NCBI GenBank assembly: GCA_022572105.1
Contig: JACZWN010000136.1
Span: forward strand, 1 to 9,512
Length of the DNA: 9,512 bases
Reading direction: 5' to 3'
Source of the DNA: Pseudomonadota bacterium
GTDB lineage: Bacteria; Pseudomonadota; Alphaproteobacteria; Kiloniellales; J153
Under the pieces are notes generated by a model that saw only the letters and a program-made list of their open reading frames with translations, searched no databases and was not told the origin of the DNA. Both the position numbers and the translations under genes were made by a program. Of the stretch, positions 7,886 to 9,512 are shown one piece after another. The first letter of the stretch is position 1. Each line of letters starts with the position of its first letter.

Positions 7886-9088
7886 CTAGCTCAGCGCTTC
7901 GCAGGCGCGCTTGATGCGCGTGCAGGCCTCCTCCAGCGCCTCGGTCGCGGTGGCGTAGGAAATCCGGAAGTAGGGCGACAGGCCGAAAGCCTCGCCCTGG
8001 ACCGTGGCCACGCCCTCGGCCTCGAGCAGGTAGGTGACGAAGTCGCCGTCCGAGGCGATGGTCTTGCCCTTGGGCGTCTTCTTGCCGAGGGTGCCGGCGC
8101 AGGACGGATAGACGTAGAACGCGCCCGCGGGCCGGTGGCACGCCAGGCCCGCGCAGGTGTTGAGCGCATCGACGACCAGGTCGCGGCGCGCCTTGAACAC
8201 CTCGTTGTGCTCGGCGATGAAGCCGTTCGGGCCGGTCAGCGCCGCGACCGCGGCCGCCTGGCTGATCGAGGAGGGGTTCGAGGTGCTCTGCGACTGGACC
8301 TTGGACATGGCCTTGATCAAATCCGCCGGGCCGCCGGCGAAGCCGATGCGCCAGCCGGTCATGCAGTAGGCCTTGGAGACCCCGTTCACGGTCAGCGTGC
8401 GCTCATAGAGCGCCGGCACCGCCTGGGCCAGGGTCGCGAACTCGAAGCCGTCGTAGACCAGGTGCTCGTAGATGTCGTCGGTCAGCACCCAGACGTGGGG
8501 GTGGCGCTCGAGCACCTCGCCGATGGCCCGCATCTCGTCGCGGCTGTAGGCGGAGCCGGTCGGGTTCGAGGGGCTGTTCAGGATCAGCCATTTGGTCTTG
8601 TCGGTGATCGCCGCCTCCAGGTCCTCGGGCTGCAGCTTGAACAGGTTGTTCTGGGAGCAGGGCACGATCACCGGCTCGCCCTCGGCGAGCAGCGCCATGT
8701 CCGGGTAGGAGACCCAATAGGGCGCCGGGATGACGACCTCGTCGCCGGGGTCGAGCGTCGCCATCAGCGCGTTGTAGAGCACTTGCTTGGCGCCGGTGCC
8801 GACGGTGATCTGCTCGGGCCCGTAGTCGAGCCCGTTCTCGCGCTTGAACTTGGCCGCCACCGCGGCCTTGAGCTCGGGCGTGCCGTCGACCGCAGTGTAC
8901 TTGGTCTCGCCGCGCTTGATGGCGGCGATGGCCGCCTCCTTGATGTTGTCGGGGGTGTCGAAATCGGGCTCCCCGGCGCCCAGGCCGATGACGTCCTGGC
9001 CGGCGGCCTTGAGGTCGCGCGCCTTCTGGGAGACCGCGATGGTGGGCGAGGGCTTGATGCGCGACAGGCGCTCGGCGATGACCGACAT
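7886..9088 (-). CDS. aatA: Aspartate aminotransferase, class I, subgroup Ib (possible aspartate/prephenate aminotransferase)
   Basis: A complete 400-residue PLP enzyme beginning MSVIAERLSRIKPSPTIAV, as in rhizobial-type aspartate aminotransferases. It has GLGAGEPDFDTP near residues 35-46, GTGAKQ (cofactor phosphate site), APYWVSYPDM, NSPSNPTG with Asn175, TDDIYEHLVYDG with Asp204, VNGVSKAYCMTGWRIGF with Lys239 as the Schiff-base lysine, and SPYFRISYA with the C-terminal substrate-binding Arg. It interconverts aspartate/2-oxoglutarate and oxaloacetate/glutamate; several subgroup Ib enzymes also transaminate prephenate for Phe/Tyr synthesis, which sequence alone does not settle. ATG 9088 is chosen because GGAGGA lies 9 nt upstream. 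An in-frame GTG at 9109 would add 7 residues that do not fit the family. The reductase gene follows after 29 nt. The upstream region carries two copies of TTGGTATNAGNC in inverted orientation. Confidence 0.95.
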   Translation of the reverse strand: MSVIAERLSRIKPSPTIAVSQKARDLKAAGQDVIGLGAGEPDFDTPDNIKEAAIAAIKRGETKYTAVDGTPELKAAVAAKFKRENGLDYGPEQITVGTGAKQVLYNALMATLDPGDEVVIPAPYWVSYPDMALLAEGEPVIVPCSQNNLFKLQPEDLEAAITDKTKWLILNSPSNPTGSAYSRDEMRAIGEVLERHPHVWVLTDDIYEHLVYDGFEFATLAQAVPALYERTLTVNGVSKAYCMTGWRIGFAGGPADLIKAMSKVQSQSTSNPSSISQAAAVAALTGPNGFIAEHNEVFKARRDLVVDALNTCAGLACHRPAGAFYVYPSCAGTLGKKTPKGKTIASDGDFVTYLLEAEGVATVQGEAFGLSPYFRISYATATEALEEACTRIKRACEALS

Positions 9089-9118
9089 GGCAGATGTTCC
9101 TCCCCGCACGAAAAACGC

Positions 9119-9180
9119 TCCTTGGTATTAGACACACCGTAATCAAGCGGCCCAAAGCTGACAAGCGGCTCATACCAACC
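9119..9180. repeat. Composite intergenic repeat: inverted TTGGTATNAGNC pair with internal direct repeat
   Basis: TTGGTATTAGAC on the plus strand (9122-9133) and TTGGTATGAGCC on the minus strand (9178 to 9167) form an imperfect inverted pair 33 nt apart. Between and overlapping them, CAAGCGGC occurs twice (9144-9151 and 9162-9169), 18 nt apart. The element covers the -31 to -92 region of the aspartate aminotransferase gene, so it may contain its promoter or operators. It could also be a REP- or MITE-like element. A third copy of the motif lies at 6434. Confidence 0.5.
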
Positions 9181-9298
9181 GCCCTTGAAGGCAATCCCCG
9201 CCACCTTCCCGCCGCAAAGGATCACGGGATCGCCCCTTTCCCGTCGCGCTTCGCCCCGATCGGGCGGCGACACTGCCGGCTCCGCATTCGAGGGACTA
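9181..9298. other. Intergenic sequence between the composite repeat and the insertion sequence
   Basis: No gene is supported here. A small hairpin, TCGCC...GGCGA at 9251-9270 with one bulged base, is the only structure I see. The sequence ends at CTAG (9296-9299), the presumed IS insertion site. Confidence 0.3.
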
Positions 9299-9342
9299 GG
9301 GCCTGTGGACAATAAAGGGGATTCCCAAATGTGCGTCGGTGT

Positions 9343-9381
9343 GATTCAAGACTGTTTTTGGGAAGGAGACAGTCTTGATTC
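9343..9381 (+). promoter_or_regulatory. Stem-loop over the transposase start codon
   Basis: TCAAGACTGT (9346-9355) pairs perfectly with ACAGTCTTGA (9369-9378), and after one mismatch two more pairs form (9343-9344 with 9380-9381). The 13-nt loop contains the Shine-Dalgarno sequence AAGGAG (9363-9368), and the TTG start codon (9375-9377) lies inside the 3' arm. A second perfect complement, TTCCCAAA (9322-9329) with TTTGGGAA in the loop (9357-9364), could give a pseudoknot or a competing fold. Confidence 0.55.
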
Positions 9382-9512
9382 GCATGCTTTTGTCGGACGC
9401 GCAGTGGGATCGGATCAAGGATCTGGTTCCGGGCAAGGAGTCGGACCGCGGGGTCACGGGCCGGGACAACCGTGTGTTCGTGGAGGGGGTGCTGTGGGTA
9501 GCGCGCACGGGC
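9375..9512 (+). CDS. IS5-family transposase, N-terminal 46 codons
   Basis: The frame from TTG 9375 is open to the window edge and encodes MIRMLLSDAQWDRIKDLVPG, then RDNRVFVEGVLWVARTG. This is the N-terminal domain (DUF4096-like) that precedes the DDE catalytic domain in IS5/IS427-type transposases. TTG is preferred over ATG 9384 because AAGGAG (9363-9368) lies 6 nt before TTG but 15 nt before ATG; the three extra residues change little. The DDE residues are outside the window, so activity cannot be judged. The start codon is buried in a predicted hairpin, suggesting low, controlled translation. It reads away from the aspartate aminotransferase gene. Confidence 0.88.
   Translation, partial: MIRMLLSDAQWDRIKDLVPGKESDRGVTGRDNRVFVEGVLWVARTG

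Larger units (their letters stand above)
9299..9512 (+). mobile_element. Left end of an IS5-family insertion sequence (continues beyond the window)
   Basis: The transposase start at 9375 identifies the element. Its left boundary is inferred: GGGCCTGTGGACAATAAAGG from 9299 looks like a terminal inverted repeat and directly follows TA within CTAG (9296-9299), compatible with the TA or YTAR targets of IS5-family groups. The other end, needed to prove the inverted repeat and target duplication, is outside the window. Confidence 0.65.

Noticed and set aside
6933..8141. A 402-residue version of the reductase extending to 8141
   Set aside because: The extra N-terminal part is an out-of-frame reading of the aspartate aminotransferase C-terminus; the Rossmann strand starts at GTG 7856.
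7877..9142. 421-codon open frame on the plus strand opposite the aspartate aminotransferase
   Set aside because: Antisense shadow of a gene with a full set of conserved motifs; composition is typical of GC-rich antisense frames.

Overview
The window is GC-rich, gene-dense bacterial chromosome. GC-biased codon use, a subgroup Ib (rhizobial-type) aspartate aminotransferase, a transglutaminase-like cysteine peptidase of the BTLCP family and an IS5-family insertion sequence suggest an alphaproteobacterium, perhaps near the Rhodospirillales. That placement is an inference from gene families and style. No rRNA, tRNA or other marker is present.

Layout, left to right. (1) 1-926, minus: class V (NifS-like fold) PLP-dependent aminotransferase, cut by the window edge. 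(2) 990-1023: hairpin plus T-run terminating the next gene on the minus strand. (3) 1086-1982, minus: an LsrF-type class I aldolase/thiolase. (4) 2199-2981, plus: enoyl-CoA hydratase/isomerase with both catalytic glutamates, divergent from lsrF. (5) 2994-3569, minus: a short-chain dehydrogenase lacking its NAD(P)-binding N-terminus, truncated against the glnS upstream region. (6) 3659-5371, plus: complete glutaminyl-tRNA synthetase. (7) 5521-6371, plus: a possible promoter, a leader hairpin and a secreted BTLCP-type cysteine peptidase. The peptidase's signal peptide is encoded upstream of the first ATG and seems to start at ATC. (8) 6596-6920, plus: an ABM/IsdG-like monooxygenase gene split by a +1 frameshift. 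(9) 9088 to 6933, minus: aspartate aminotransferase followed after 29 nt by a ketopantoate reductase-family gene, probably one transcript. (10) 9299-9512, plus: left end of an IS5-like element with the first 46 codons of its transposase.

The content is mostly metabolic housekeeping plus marks of genome decay: a truncated SDR, a frameshifted ABM gene and an IS. I see no defence system, CRISPR array or biosynthetic cluster. The observations most worth checking are the non-canonical start and Asp-to-Asn triad change in the peptidase, a 12-base motif (TTGGTATNAGNC) occurring three times and only between genes, and a hairpin/pseudoknot-like leader that places the transposase start codon in a stem. 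No gene-free stretch exceeds 300 bases; the longer intergenic regions are described as features.
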